From contig JAHLEZ010000002.1 of assembly GCA_020726505.1 (NCBI GenBank), positions 992,001 through 1,056,000 of the forward strand: a DNA stretch of 64,000 nucleotides, in the 5' to 3' direction. The translations under genes and the position numbers were made by a program. Under the pieces are notes generated by a model. It did not search any database. It saw only the letters and a program-made list of their open reading frames with translations, and was not told the DNA's origin. Source of the DNA: Leptodontidium sp. MPI-SDFR-AT-0119 (lineage: Eukaryota; Ascomycota; Leotiomycetes; Helotiales; Leptodontidiaceae). This document shows, piece by piece, positions 21,666-32,823 of the stretch. Position 1 is the first letter of the stretch; the number at the start of each line of letters is the position of its first letter.

Positions 21666-22049
21666 AAAACAAAGCAAAAGAACCCACAGCACTGCTCCGC
21701 GATATCATCACACATCCCTACAGGACGCACCCTCCCGCTGAGAACCAACCCAACACTGCCTCCCCTGCCCAAAGCTACTTAGCTTCCGGACCTTTTGATC
21801 CAATTTCATCTTCCCCACTACTTGCTGCTAGACATCCATACCATACTCCCATCTGCAAGGCCGCCTCATTCTATAAAGAATCGTCCTGCTCCCCCATCTG
21901 CGCGCGCCTTGTCTCAAGACCAGTTCTTGATTCCGACAATCCCCTCCCTCCCCGCGAGCAGTATCTTCGAGTCTTTGGAAGCGCCCTCGGCGTCTTGCCG
22001 ACAACAGTCAAACACAACTACATTCCCATAACAGAACCTCTCGACAGCA

Positions 22050-23909
22050 ATGTCAGGATATCCAGGATCTGGTTACCATGGAGGATACGGAGGACCGCCA
22101 CCACAGCAGTACCCACCCCAGCCCAATTTCTATCCGTAGGAATATCGTGGCTTCTTGTTCTGATACGAGTGCTAACAGCTCGCAGCCCTCAACACAACTA
22201 CGGACCTCCTCCACCGCAACAGCATGGCTATGGCTACCAACAACCCCCGCCACCTCAGCAGCCTTACGGATATTCGCAGGTGAGAACACATTACTAGCGC
22301 CAAGAAGAAGAACGAATACTGATTTTGCTCGGAACAGCCTCCACAACAATACGGCGGATACAACGGCGTGCCGAACAACCAACCTCAATACGGGAGACCT
22401 GGTAGGACATCTCTACAAATTATACCGTGCAATGCTGATTCATGAATTCCCCAGGTATGCCATCAGTGAACTCGAATGCTTACGTCAACGGCAACCACTC
22501 GGCGCCTGCTCCGCCCCCACAATCTTTGCAAAGCTTTGGAAACGGGGCACCACAAGGATACGCTTTCCAATACTCGAACTGCACTGGCAGGAGGAAAGCC
22601 CTACTAATTGGGATAAACTATTTTGGACAGAGAGGACAATTGCGAGGGTGTATCAATGATGTGAAGAACATGTCAGCTTTCTTAAACGAGAATTTCGGCT
22701 ATCAACGCGACGATATGGTCATTCTTACCGACGACCAGCAAAACCCAATGAGCCAGCCGACGAAGCAAAACATCCTCCGGGCAATGCACTGGCTGGTGAA
22801 GGATGCTCGTCCGAATGACTCTCTCTTTTTCCACTACTCTGGTAGGTAACTTATAACTTGGTGATCTTCCAGATGCTGACTTGCTACAGGCCACGGCGGG
22901 CAGACTAAGGATCTTGACGGCGATGAAGAAGATGGGTATGACGAGGTCATCTACCCAGTTGACTTTAGACAAGTGGGGCATATTGTCGACGATGAGATGC
23001 ACCGGATTATGGTCACTCCATTACATCCAGGTGTACGATTGACGGCCATATTTGACTCTTGCCATTCCGGAACCGCACTCGACCTTCCTTACATCTACTC
23101 CACCCAAGGTGTACTCAAAGAGCCAAATCTTGCGAAAGAAGCCGGACAAGGTCTTCTTGGTGTTATTTCTTCGTACAGCCAGGGCAATATGGGTGGCGTT
23201 GCCAGCAACTTGATGGGTTTCTTCAAAAAAGCAACTACCGGAGACGACGCATACAACAAGACAATGGCCACAAAAACATCACCAGCCGATGTTGTCATGT
23301 GGTCTGGGAGCAAAGATGATCAAACATCGTCAGTATATTCTTTCATTTCTTGCCATGCATAAAATTTTGTACATATGGAGTTCAAAAACGGATGGGATGG
23401 CGTTTGGGAGGCTTAGCGGGCGTTGGAGGGTGTTCCACTCTGGCTGCAGGGCAAGCCCCTGGCCAAAGTCATAGTATTATTTGTCTCAATTAGTATAATT
23501 TGGAAGCCCTAAGGCTACGCCATTGGCCAAGTACGGCTGAGGCGTAGGCTTAGGGCTGCGAGTCACGTTGGGTGACCCGCCCGACGGTCTAGCTGGATCG
23601 GGGACTGGCTACCATTCCGTTGGTTATGTGGAACTCTGCTGACTGTTTTCATTACAGTGCCGATGCCACCATCGCAGCACAAGCCACTGGTGCTATGTCC
23701 TGGGCCTTCATCAACGCCATGAAGAAGAACCCACAGCAAAGCTACGTCCAACTGCTCAACAGCATCCGAGACGAGCTCGCTACCAAGTACACTCAGAAGC
23801 CACAGCTGAGTTGTAGTCACCCATTGAGTAAGTTCTCCATCTCCCTTCCTCTCTAGTATTGATACTGATTACCACTATTCAAGACACGAACCTCCTCTTC
23901 GTGATGTAA
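22050..23909 (+). CDS. Metacaspase (type I, C14 caspase-like peptidase)
   Basis: A type I metacaspase, the Arg/Lys-specific caspase-fold protease of fungi linked to stress, ageing and protein quality control. Seven exons (22050-22135, 22196-22279, 22338-22401, 22455-22841, 22890-23328, 23658-23827, 23884-23909) give 421 aa. Residues 1 to about 110 form a Gly/Tyr/Pro/Gln-rich prodomain encoded by three small exons. The catalytic domain starts at [11 protein letters not shown]; His212 lies in YSGHGGQ and Cys268 in DSCHSG. The end, HPLNTNLLFVM, is typical of the family. Intron 5 uses a weaker GTCAGT donor and is 329 nt, against 48-60 nt for the others, and it holds an inverted repeat. The length is normal and no key residue is missing. 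Confidence 0.95.
23505..23557. repeat. Imperfect inverted repeat inside metacaspase intron 5
   Basis: Left arm AGCCCTAAGGCTACGCC (23505-23521) and right arm GGCGTAGGCTTAGGGCT (23541-23557) are complementary at 16 of 17 positions, with a 19-nt loop. The surrounding intron is five to six times longer than its neighbours and more GC-rich locally, which suggests inserted sequence. A miniature element remnant is possible, but I cannot define termini or a target duplication. Confidence 0.8.
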
Positions 23910-24461
23910 ATTTGTATCTAGGGTCACGGCGTCATCTGAATGAGGATATGTATGTGCATAAGGGAAAAAGCACAACGGGTCATTCCATCTTTCTATATCA
24001 AATGCCTCGTAGGTAGGCATTCAATGGGATTTTTTGGATCCGATGCGAGACGGCAAGGCGGCAATGTTTTATGTAATTCATGACTACGTTCCTTTCTTCT
24101 GATGCAAGATGCAGAAAGAAAAGCAAGTAAGAAAAGGGGGCAACCAACAACTCACCCTCACCATGCAAGACTGTTCTTTTCTTGAGTAGTAGACATTCTG
24201 ACTCTGATTGTGACTGGACAAAGGACCCTAGCAAACAATATCTATCCATCCATTCCAGCCTCATAGTTTTTCATGAGAGCTATAAACACCCCCAAACGCT
24301 CGCTCATCCAATGCATCATGCATGCTACCCAACTCCATCCTACTCCTACTCCGACTCCGAAAGAGAAATAAAAAGACTCATGCGCAAGAAATGCATATCA
24401 ATAGAGTAGAAAAGAAAAAGCAAAGTCATGAATCATCCCTACTCCATCCACACCTTTACAC
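23910..24461. other. Convergent intergenic region metacaspase / apsB
   Basis: 3' regions of two convergent genes (552 nt). I see no further gene or structured RNA. Confidence 0.65.
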
Positions 24462-27400
24462 CTATCGTCTACCAGCCGTCTTCTTTGCCGTCACCAGTTG
24501 CTGTTGCTGCTGCAAGGCCTGCAACTTCTGCTGCTCGATCTTCGCCTCGATGCGCTCGCTGATCTTGCGGGATTCCGCCCACTTCGCAGCACCCATCTTC
24601 ATTCGTACGGTGGCGCGAATGGCGATGGTCACGAGGCGGAGAGTAGGCTTCTTCTTCTCGCGAGGTGGAGGACGCTTGATGCCTGCTGATTCGAGGATGC
24701 GGATATCTGCCTCATTCCTGTAAGACATGTATTAGTAAAAGACTTTCAGCTTGTTTTATGGGGGATGGGAAACGAGTGTTTGTTGTTACTTACCAAGCTT
24801 TGTATAGCTCAATCTGCAGCGACATGTATCGCTTCGCATACGCAGCATCGTCGCGGAAGTTCTCCTCTCGCTTGCACTTGGCTCGCAACCACTCGAGTTG
24901 CATGGCTCTGCCTCTCATCTCCTTGACGTGCATCTTCTCGCGCTCTTCCATGGCTTGTTTGAGAGCCTGGAGTTGCTCGGAATCGTCGTTGACTGAGAGG
25001 GACATGTTGGCGAATCTGACTCCACGGGTGAGGTTTTTCTTCTCCGCAAGCCAGCCCTGTCTCTCGAGACCCCAGTGTCTCTCTTCAGCGTCCCAGTGCT
25101 TCTTCTCGGCGTCCCAATGCTTCTTTTTGGCATCCCAGTGGTTCATTTCTGCTTCCCAGGTCTTGATCTGAGCCTCCCAAGTCTTCTTCTCGTTGATCCA
25201 CTTCTCCTTAGCCTTCTTGTACTTTCGTTCGAGATTCTCGAGCTGCTCATGGAGGGAAGTAGCCTCAGAGCGGTGCAGCGCTCGTTCATCTCGGACACGC
25301 TTCAATTGAGCACGGAGCTCCTGCTCAGCAGAAGTGATTGAGGCGATCTTGTGGTCACGCTCCTGGACAACGACTTCGAGAGATTCGGCTTGCAGTTGCG
25401 TCTCACGCAGCATCTCGTGCAAGTCTCGACGTTCAGCAACGATGCTTCGGTCCTCTCCAGTGTTTTGGCGCTCGTGCTGGAGTGCTTTCTCCAGACGCTC
25501 AATCTTAGTGCGAAGTCGAGCAACGGCTGCTTCAGATGTGGCATTCTTGGTTTCCAGTTCCTCTCTGGCAAGTTCGGCTTCATCTAGAGCTTGCCCTAGC
25601 TCATCTTTTTCTTGTTCCCACACAGCTTGTTGGGCTTGGATGTCGATGTTGAGAGCTGTCATCTTCTTGGATGCTTCCTTCTCAGCATCTCTCAGCTGAG
25701 CACGAACTTCCTTGAGGGTTTGGTGTGCTGTGGCGAGTTGGGCGCGGATCTCAATGACTTCGGATTTGCGTGCGGAACCAGCAACAGATGAGTGAGGAGA
25801 TGGAGATACAAAACGAGAGATCTCAGCCTCATGAGCTTTCCGCTCAAGGTCCGTGATCTGGCGCTTGAGGCCTCGCATGACATCCTTTTGGGCAGCTTCT
25901 CGTTGAAGGAATTCTGTCTCCTTCTGGCGGGCCGATGAGAGATCATTGCGAATGATAGATAGCTCATGTGCAATATCGGTTTGACCATCAGCAGAAGCAG
26001 CTTGAGCCTCCAGCTCCTGGATGCGGGCTTCCAGTTTCTGGATGGTCTTTTTAGCTGCTGCAAGCTCCTTCTTTTCGGACGAACCTCTCAAGATTCTCTG
26101 CAAGTCGCCGATTTCCGAGCTCAAGCGGGCTTCTTCTGTGCCGGCTCGATCGATTTCTTCCTGGAGCTCTTGTTCAACAGCATGCTGCTGAGCAAGCGCA
26201 GCTTTGTTTTCCTCCCGAAGACGCCGTACTTCGCCGTCAAGCTTCATTTTGGCTGTCCGTAAGTCTACTCGTTCCTGATCGAGGCGGAAGGCTTCTCCTT
26301 CTTGCTGCTGGATTGCCTTCAACTGGCCTTGGAGTTCATCGCGCTCGGCTATCACATCGGCCTTCGAGGAACGTAGGGAGCGTAGCTCTAGCTGAAGGCT
26401 CGCAAGTTGGTCTTGTAGACCCTGCTTTTCCTGTCTAACTCCAGCAAGTTGACCCTCAACATCTCGCAGCCTTGAGCTCAGTTGCTGCTTGCTCCCTTCG
26501 CCTGCCTGCAAGTCACCTTGGAATGCTTCCATTTCAGTACGTGCGCGGGCAGCTGCAGATTCCGCTTTTGCCAGGTCCTGCTTCAATGATCGAAGCTGTT
26601 GTCGGAGGGTTTCGGATTCTTGTTTAGCACTTGTGATCTCCTGGTTGGCTTGGTCACTTTCGTCGTCGAGGCTTGTCTGCAGAATCTCAACTTCATCCTC
26701 TAGACCCTCTACCTTCTCCGCAAGCACCTTCTGCTCTCGCTGACTGATTCGCAGTTGTTCTCTGAGGCTCATCATATCATCCTTATTTTTCTCAAGGGAA
26801 TTGAATTTGATATCCAGATCCTGCTTAAGCTCTTGGATTTGGCGATTCAGAATAGACTCTTCGCTGGCGTGTCTCTCCTTCTCGCTTTCAAGGGCTTGTT
26901 TGAGTTTCGATTCCTTGCTGGACAGTGTGCCTTCAGCCTCCTGTAATCTGTCGATGGTTCTTTGCAAGCCAGCGGCCTTTTCTTCAGCCATCTCTTTCTG
27001 CGACCATAGGCTTTTGCGCTCGCTGGCAAAGATTTCGTGGTGACCGTCCATATCGCGCTGTTGCTCTCTTTGCTGTGCCTGGAGGTTCTCAATCTCATCG
27101 CTGAGGCGGTTGATCTCATTCAAATACTGATCTCGAATGTCGCGCTCGCTATTAAGAGCAAGTGTCTTTTCATGATCGAGCTTGTCTTCGAGATCTTCGA
27201 TGGTCTTTTGGGATCTAGCTAAATCTCTCTGAAGGCTGGCCGATTCGGTTGTCAGAGCGTCGTGGCGGATTTGGAGGAGATTCTTCTCATCAGACTTCTG
27301 GTGAAGCTCGATTTGGATTGCCTCAACGCGCTTCATGAAATTCTCTCGTTCTTGAGACGACGATTGGCTCTCAGTCTGAATCGCTTCGACACGCTTCAAC

Positions 27401-28983
27401 AGCGACTCACGTTCCCGGGAGGAAGCCTGGCTCTCATTCTGGAGAATGTCGATTTTGTCCTTCAGCTTCTGCTCCTTGACTTCGCTATCTTGCGTGAGGT
27501 CTTCAAGCTTCTCCACAAGCTTTTTGATGTCGCGAACCTTGTCTGCATGATCCTCCTCGAGAGTTGCGTACTTGTCTCTCAAGCCCTCAAGCTCATCTTG
27601 CAGTCGGTTTGCCTTCTCTTCGATTTGCCTGCTTCGGCCTTTGGTGGTCATGGACTTGTTGGCTATTTCTTCTTGTAGCTCTTGGAGATCGGCCTCGGCA
27701 CGCTCTTTATCCTTGATCGCATCCTGTTTCTCCTCTTTGGCTTCTTCGACTTCCTCCTCTAGGCGCTTCAGATCATGCTCTAACTCCTCCTTGGCATCTT
27801 CAGCCTCATCTTTAGTACGCTTCAAGGCCCGTTCCAGCTCCTGGATGGTGTCTTTAGCGTCCTCAAGCTCTTCACCGACCTGTGCTTGCTCTTCCAGCTC
27901 TAAAACTCGGCGTTGGGCTTCTTTCGTAGCATTTTCCATTTTGGAGATGGTATTGTCGCGCTTCTCCAGGTCATCTTTCAGGTTTTCCAGCTCATCATCC
28001 TTGTTGTCGAGAAGACGGTCTTTCTCTCTTAAGTCCGCTTTGAGGTCATCGATTTTGTCTTGCAAATCCTCGAATTGGATCTCTTGACTCTTCAACTGAT
28101 TCAATTCCGCCTCTCGATCTTCCAATGTCTCTCGCATGCGATCGAGTTCCTTGCGCTGATCCTGGTCCATCAATTTGCGTTTCACCTTATCTTGCATTTC
28201 CAGAAACTGCTGTCGGTAGACCTCGACATCTTTTTCGGCACTAGCAAGAGTTTTCCGGTATCTGAGAAGCTCCTTCTGCATGGTGACCTTATCAACCTTG
28301 AGCTCTGTGTTCTCCTTCAATGCTGCTTCACTGAATCCAGGCCCGGCTTTTCGGAGGGCCACCTCCAGGAAGTGTATCTTCAACTTCAGTCCAAAATTCT
28401 CCTTTTCTATCTTGTCGATAACATTTTCCTGCTCTCGTAGTGATAATTGGTTGCCATCTTGTAGAACGCCTGGACCTTCGTTGCGCCGAGGAAGTAATAC
28501 CATGGGCGTTGAGGCGGTACTACTGCTATCGATATGCGGCATTGGAGTTCCCGCCATGTATGTCTCATTTCGAGAGTCGCCGAATACTGAGCTGCCATGT
28601 GGGACTGGACTCAAATCCTCTGGTATGTTGGTTAATCCGCCAGGCTTGAGAAATGCTGGCGTCGCGGGAAAGTTCTCCTTTCCAATTCGCAGGGCGCTAT
28701 TTCTTGTGGCACTCTTCAGCAAGGGCGTGAACTCTCCGCCGCCGAGTCCTGCTGGGAGATTTCGTCTGTCGCCGAGGGTAGCGCGACTTCGAGGTGTCTT
28801 GAGATTGATCGCGCCGCGTCGGCCATTTTGGAGTTGTTGTACAAGATTATTATTGTCTTTCGAAGGTGATTGAAAGGATTGCTCCTGAGATATGTCGAAG
28901 TCTAGGTGTTGTGTAGAGAGATAAGTCGCATCTCCAAGATTTGTTCGCGGAGTGTCGAGACCACCAACTCCGGCTTGCACCAT
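24462..28983 (-). CDS. ApsB/Mto1-type microtubule-organising centre protein
   Basis: A 1481-aa coiled-coil protein matching Aspergillus ApsB (anucleate primary sterigmata B) and fission yeast Mto1, which recruits gamma-tubulin complexes to septal and spindle-pole-body microtubule organising centres. Exons 28983-24794 and 24717-24462 are joined across a 76-nt intron that splits a Trp codon. Residues about 180-250 carry a centrosomin motif 1 (CM1) region (NVIDKIEKENFGLKLKIHFL), the gamma-tubulin-complex activating segment. Continuous coiled coil follows to about residue 1300. The C-terminal part (RAMQLEWLRAKCKREENFRDD to YKAWNEADIRILESAGI) is the Mto1/ApsB/Spc-type targeting region. The open frame continues upstream to a GTG with an acceptor-like TGTGCAG just before it, so a short upstream exon cannot be excluded. 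Spc110/Pcp1 is the alternative, but those lack this N-terminal CM1 layout. Confidence 0.87.
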
Positions 28984-29326
28984 GTTGAAATTGGAAGGAG
29001 CCTGCACAGCTCAATGAAGAAGCTCAAGGAAGAAGCAAGTAGTGATGAATCAATGTCGCGAGTATGCAAAATTCCCAGTCGTAGCCATGAGCTCCAAGCA
29101 AATGCGGGTTGGTCGTGGTGATGTTGAAGTTGAAGTAAGTAGAATACGCGGCTTAAAAAACGTGGACGCGACTTCTGATTGTTTACACCACTTCTTCAAC
29201 AGGACTAGCGGTCGCACACCCCTGCAATTGGTCCAAGCTTCTACGCCAACACCTCGGAAAATCCAAACCGCTTCAGCCTCGTCAGGACCTCGAAGTCGTG
29301 AACCACATTTCTCACACATCGCAATC
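28984..29326. promoter_or_regulatory. Divergent promoter region apsB / ECD
   Basis: 343 nt between divergent start codons. The ECD frame is open through part of it, with an in-frame ATG at 29045, but that extension (about 94 residues) has no family similarity and is more likely 5' leader. Confidence 0.55.
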
Positions 29327-31023
29327 ATGGACGTACCAGAGGACGACTTCAAGGGCTTTGGAGAAGGATTCGATGGGTTTCCCAAGAGGTTACCTGAAGA
29401 TTGCGTCGAGTATTCCCTTTTCATCATCGATTCTAGACTGAAATCGCAGAAGGAACTGCTTGGCAGACTGGAGGATGTTCGCAAGGAGTCCCTCCAATTG
29501 ACGGTGAGCCTATTGAAAGAATACATATGGCAGCGTGAAGCATTCAAGTTAGAGCTTGAGGGTGGCAAAGGTGCGTTCTTCTGTACAATGCACGAGTTTG
29601 ACTTACTAAACAAATGTCCAGGACTTTTGTACCTTCACGGGTTGACGAACTACGGCGATTCCGTCGAGGACGAATGGCTCATTGTATATATTCTCAAAGA
29701 ATTAAGCATCAAATTTCCAGACCTGTGGATCAAAGTTGTGGACACCGATGGGGAATTCTTGCTGATTGAAGCCGCCAATGCTTTACCCCGTTGGCTAAAT
29801 CCTGAAATCGCTGATAATCGGGCAAGTAGACATTCCTGCGTCAGATCGTGCATCTTGCTAATATGCCACAGGTCTGGATCAATAAGAACAGATTACGCAT
29901 TATCCCTCTGAGTGCAGCTCCTGCTTCGTCCTCAGCCAAGGCTACAGCACCAGTGTCCAGACCCCTCTCCCTTGAAGAAGCCAAGGAGACCATAACTTCC
30001 ACACCCCAAATTCTCATAAACTCCCCCCTTCTCGAAGAAGAAGCATTCTATCGACTCAGAAACTACCCATCTCAGATCACCGCATCTCTGCACCATGCAC
30101 CCATCGCTATTCCAAGGAAACTGGCCTATCTTTTGCACGATCGACCTGCATCAATCGCTCCAGCGGTGGAAGCTTTCTATCTTCGTGATCCTGTTGCCTT
30201 AAAGCCTCTGCAAAGCAGCTCCTCCACCCTAGTCTTTCCTCCAGCTGATCTTGTGGTTGTTTCAACTCGGTTCACAAAGGTTCTGTACGCACAACTGAAG
30301 TCACAGCAGTTCACGCCACCAGAATCATGGAAGGATATCCTATCCCGATCCGGAAAGCACGCCCCATCTGATCACATCGGTGTCAAGAAGCATGCACAGC
30401 TTGAGTTGGGCATGAAAGTCGCCTCTGGTTTTGAGATATTACTCACCGATCCTAAGAACGGGGACAATCGAATTGTTCGGGAACTGAAAATTCTCATAGA
30501 AGACCTAGAAACAGACGATGATGTTACCCTACCAACCGATGAAGAGATATCGAAATGGAAGGATGTTAACCGAGAAGACGACGAGATCTGGCTGGATATC
30601 AACTTCGAGGATTTCGAGAGAGAGCTGGACGGGAAGAACAAGAGCAAGAAGCCAGCGGTACCTGGCACCTTTGGAGCAGAACCACCCCAAGGATTTGGTG
30701 ACGCTAAGACTCAAGCCGATTTGAAGAAGATGGTGGAGCGTTTCGAAGCATTCTTGAACGATGATGCTGCTGGTATTGATGGTGCTGAGATGGATGACAT
30801 GGATATTGATGACGACGAAGACGATGACGATTTGGATGATAGCGAGGATGAGGACAAGGATGTCAGCTTTGATGAGAAGGAATTCGCCAAAATGATGAGA
30901 GAGATGATGGGCATGCCTTCAGAGGAGGATGAAGAGGCGGCTGCCAACCTCACTAAAGCCTCAAGCACTGGCTTAGGTGGGAGCAGGATACGGGAGCTCG
31001 ATAGTAGTGATGATGACGATGAC

Positions 31024-31068
<45 letters not shown>

Positions 31069-31404
31069 GACGAAGCTAGCAAACTAAAAAAGGCCATGGA
31101 CCAGATGGAGGCAGAGCTGAATGAGGCCGGCGCACTGAACCTTAACCCCATACCCAGCAAGCTTGCGGCTCTCAAGGGAAAATCGAGGGCAGGGAAAGAA
31201 GAAGTCCAAAAAGCAATTGAAGACACGGATGATGAGGAGAGTGACGGCGAGATCGATATCGACTTCAACTTGGCCAAGAACCTCCTCGAAAGTTTCAAAA
31301 GTCAAGCGGGCATGGCAGGTCCCGGGGGAAATCTCATGGGCATGATGGGTATGCAATTACCTCGCGATGAAGACGATGCAGAACCTGGCATGAACAAGAA
31401 TTGA
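29327..31404 (+). CDS. Ecdysoneless/SGT1 family protein (ECD)
   Basis: Member of the ECD/SGT1 family (not the Hsp90 co-chaperone Sgt1). Animal ECD works in splicing (PRPF8 stability) and cell-cycle control, and the yeast relative was described as a regulator of glycolytic gene expression. Exons 29327-29570, 29622-29821 and 29872-31404 give 658 aa. The N-terminal half is the folded ECD domain (GLLYLHGLTNYGDSVEDEW, YILKELSIKFPDLWIKVVD, LIEAANALPRWLNPE, VWINKNRLRIIP). The C-terminal half is very acidic, with a run of 19 Asp encoded by GAT/GAC repeats near 31009-31065, then a conserved end (DFNLAKNLLESFKSQAG). Intron 1 is 51 nt, in frame and stop-free. Intron 2 starts with GC (GCAAGT). I start at 29327 because MDVPEDDF matches the family start. 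Confidence 0.88.
31009..31065 (+). repeat. GAT/GAC trinucleotide repeat encoding poly-Asp
   Basis: Nineteen consecutive aspartate codons in the acidic tail of the ECD protein, mostly GAT with two GAC near the start. It is a coding microsatellite likely to vary in length between strains. The opposite strand reads as an artefactual poly-Ser frame. Confidence 0.92.
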
Positions 31405-31515
31405 ATGTATGCGATGGTCATTGACTTCGTTATATGCTTCTCGGGTATCATCTACTCTCCAACCTGGAATATACCAACAATCCCCAAACGCCGACGCTAG
31501 TATGCTGCAGACCTT

Positions 31516-32823
31516 CTATTCTATCCCTGAATCCTCATCGAGCTTTTGCCTTTTCGCAGCACTCATGATATCCACCGACATGCTCCGTACCCGTTTCAAT
31601 GCTTCGTCTTCGTCGTTAAATAGTTCGTCAAGCACCTTCAGTGCACTCGTTAATTTCCTCCGACCCTCGAGTTCTCTCTTGCTACTGTCGCTCTGTGGCC
31701 TGTAGTATTCCGTCACGATGGCCACCACGGCCCTATAACACTGGTAGAGCAGCAATCTGCCCTCCTTGTTCTCTTCATCCTCGATCACCTCATCGCCACC
31801 GTCAACCCAACCCTCCAAGAATTCTTCTGTAGGACTTTCGAAACAACTCGATATCAAAGGGTCCCCAAAGACACCTTGACTCCAGTTTCGAAGCCCAGTC
31901 ACTGTGACCTCTTCTCCCGACTTCTCTGACTCGTCCTTGTCGGTCGTTCTTTCAACCATCACATTCGTGTCCTGGTTGACGTTAACGACCACCAGTCTGG
32001 GTGAAGTCACTGCGTCTAGTCGCCACGATAGTCGTCTGTAGTGAGCACGGATGGTTTCGTACGGCAGTAACACTGACATATCCTCCCCATCTCTGAGGAT
32101 AGCCTCAAGCATCGTCTTGAAGGCTTCAGACCATGTTTCTGAGCCCACGAGTTTTGGTGCCGTTGATGACTGCGTGTTGTTGGAAGGATCAGGAAGCACC
32201 CGGTTCGCCATCCCAAAAGTGCCACATGGAGACGTTCGCGAAGCAAGTGCTCGAGCCATGGAGCCAACTTGTTTGTCGACAGAACGACGGTCGGGAAGAC
32301 TGAGTGGAGGAGAAACTGTCGAGAGGGGTGCTCCCGCTGTCGGTTCATATATGTTGTACGGATATGGAGTCTCCCTGTTGTTCGATGCATGCTTGAGGAT
32401 TTTAGGGACCAGCCCTGATAATGATGCGGGTTCAGAATGAAAGTCTCCATCTTCGCTGCGAGGAGATGCTGATGATACTGATCGTCTGGTCGTCGTTTCG
32501 GCGAGGAAATAAACAAGGCTCGCTTCTGAAGCCATGATGGCAGCTTCGTGCCTCAACAAACGCACCGAACGTCTAGGGGTGATCGAGAGTAGCAGAGGAC
32601 GGTCGTCGGTCATTTTGAGGATATATAGTCTCGGCAGCTGTGTCGATTTCACCTCCTTCACAGACCCGAGTACTGCGCCGGGGGAGACATGGCTCGCAAT
32701 CTCTTTCAGCCGCTGAATGGGTAGGGTGTACATCAAGGGCATCCGACGCTGGCGGGGCGGCAATGCTACTCTCGGGGACGACATCGTGCGGCGTCGCAAC
32801 CGGTGCTCCCGTAGAGCTGGCAT
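31516..32823 (-). CDS. Degenerate aminoglycoside-phosphotransferase-fold protein
   Basis: A 435-aa protein from the first ATG; alternative starts are at 32784 and 32742. The outline follows fungal APH-like kinases: an N-lobe with a beta-strand Lys (YILKMTDD), RRSVRLLRHEAAIMASEA, the hinge-like IYEPTAGAPLS, a helical segment (VDKQVGSMARALAS), then the positions of the catalytic loop and metal motif. Active relatives read like HWDLWxxN and DWERAxxGDP there. This protein reads LVVVNVNQDTNVMV and LRNWSQGVFGDPL, so both acidic catalytic positions are replaced while the flanking frame is kept. It ends in a basic patch (SAAKRQKLDE). I infer a pseudo-kinase; the substrate or partner is unknown. It ends 111 nt from the ECD stop on the opposite strand. 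Confidence 0.62.
   Translation of the reverse strand: MPALREHRLRRRTMSSPRVALPPRQRRMPLMYTLPIQRLKEIASHVSPGAVLGSVKEVKSTQLPRLYILKMTDDRPLLLSITPRRSVRLLRHEAAIMASEASLVYFLAETTTRRSVSSASPRSEDGDFHSEPASLSGLVPKILKHASNNRETPYPYNIYEPTAGAPLSTVSPPLSLPDRRSVDKQVGSMARALASRTSPCGTFGMANRVLPDPSNNTQSSTAPKLVGSETWSEAFKTMLEAILRDGEDMSVLLPYETIRAHYRRLSWRLDAVTSPRLVVVNVNQDTNVMVERTTDKDESEKSGEEVTVTGLRNWSQGVFGDPLISSCFESPTEEFLEGWVDGGDEVIEDEENKEGRLLLYQCYRAVVAIVTEYYRPQSDSSKRELEGRRKLTSALKVLDELFNDEDEALKRVRSMSVDIMSAAKRQKLDEDSGIE

Larger units (their letters stand above)
17052..22049. other. 5 kb gene-free stretch with microsatellites
   Basis: No supported gene in about 5 kb; the ORFs (for example 18215-18643 minus and 19658-20056 plus) lack domains, start contexts or splice partners. 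There are GGGATGAGAT-type repeats at 17080-17155, a G-run array at 20807-20826, CTGC/CTGT repeats near 20920-20950, AATG repeats at about 21010-21046 and GCAAC repeats near 21640-21665. The right end, rich in CT and CA, should be the metacaspase promoter and leader. Confidence 0.5.

Noticed and set aside
27572..28873. Plus-strand ORFs of 171 and 197 aa opposite the apsB coding region
   Set aside because: They are mirror frames of the coiled-coil gene: Ser/Arg/Leu-rich, with no independent features.
29045..29326. N-terminal extension of ECD from ATG 29045
   Set aside because: Open frame, but the extra residues do not resemble the family, whose start fits MDVPEDDF at 29327.
30711..31298. 195-aa minus-strand Ser-rich ORF
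   Set aside because: It is the antisense reading of the GAT repeat and acidic tail of the ECD gene; the poly-Ser is an artefact.
29327..31404. Identity as the Hsp90 co-chaperone SGT1
   Set aside because: No TPR, CS or SGS domains; it belongs to the unrelated ECD/SGT1 family.
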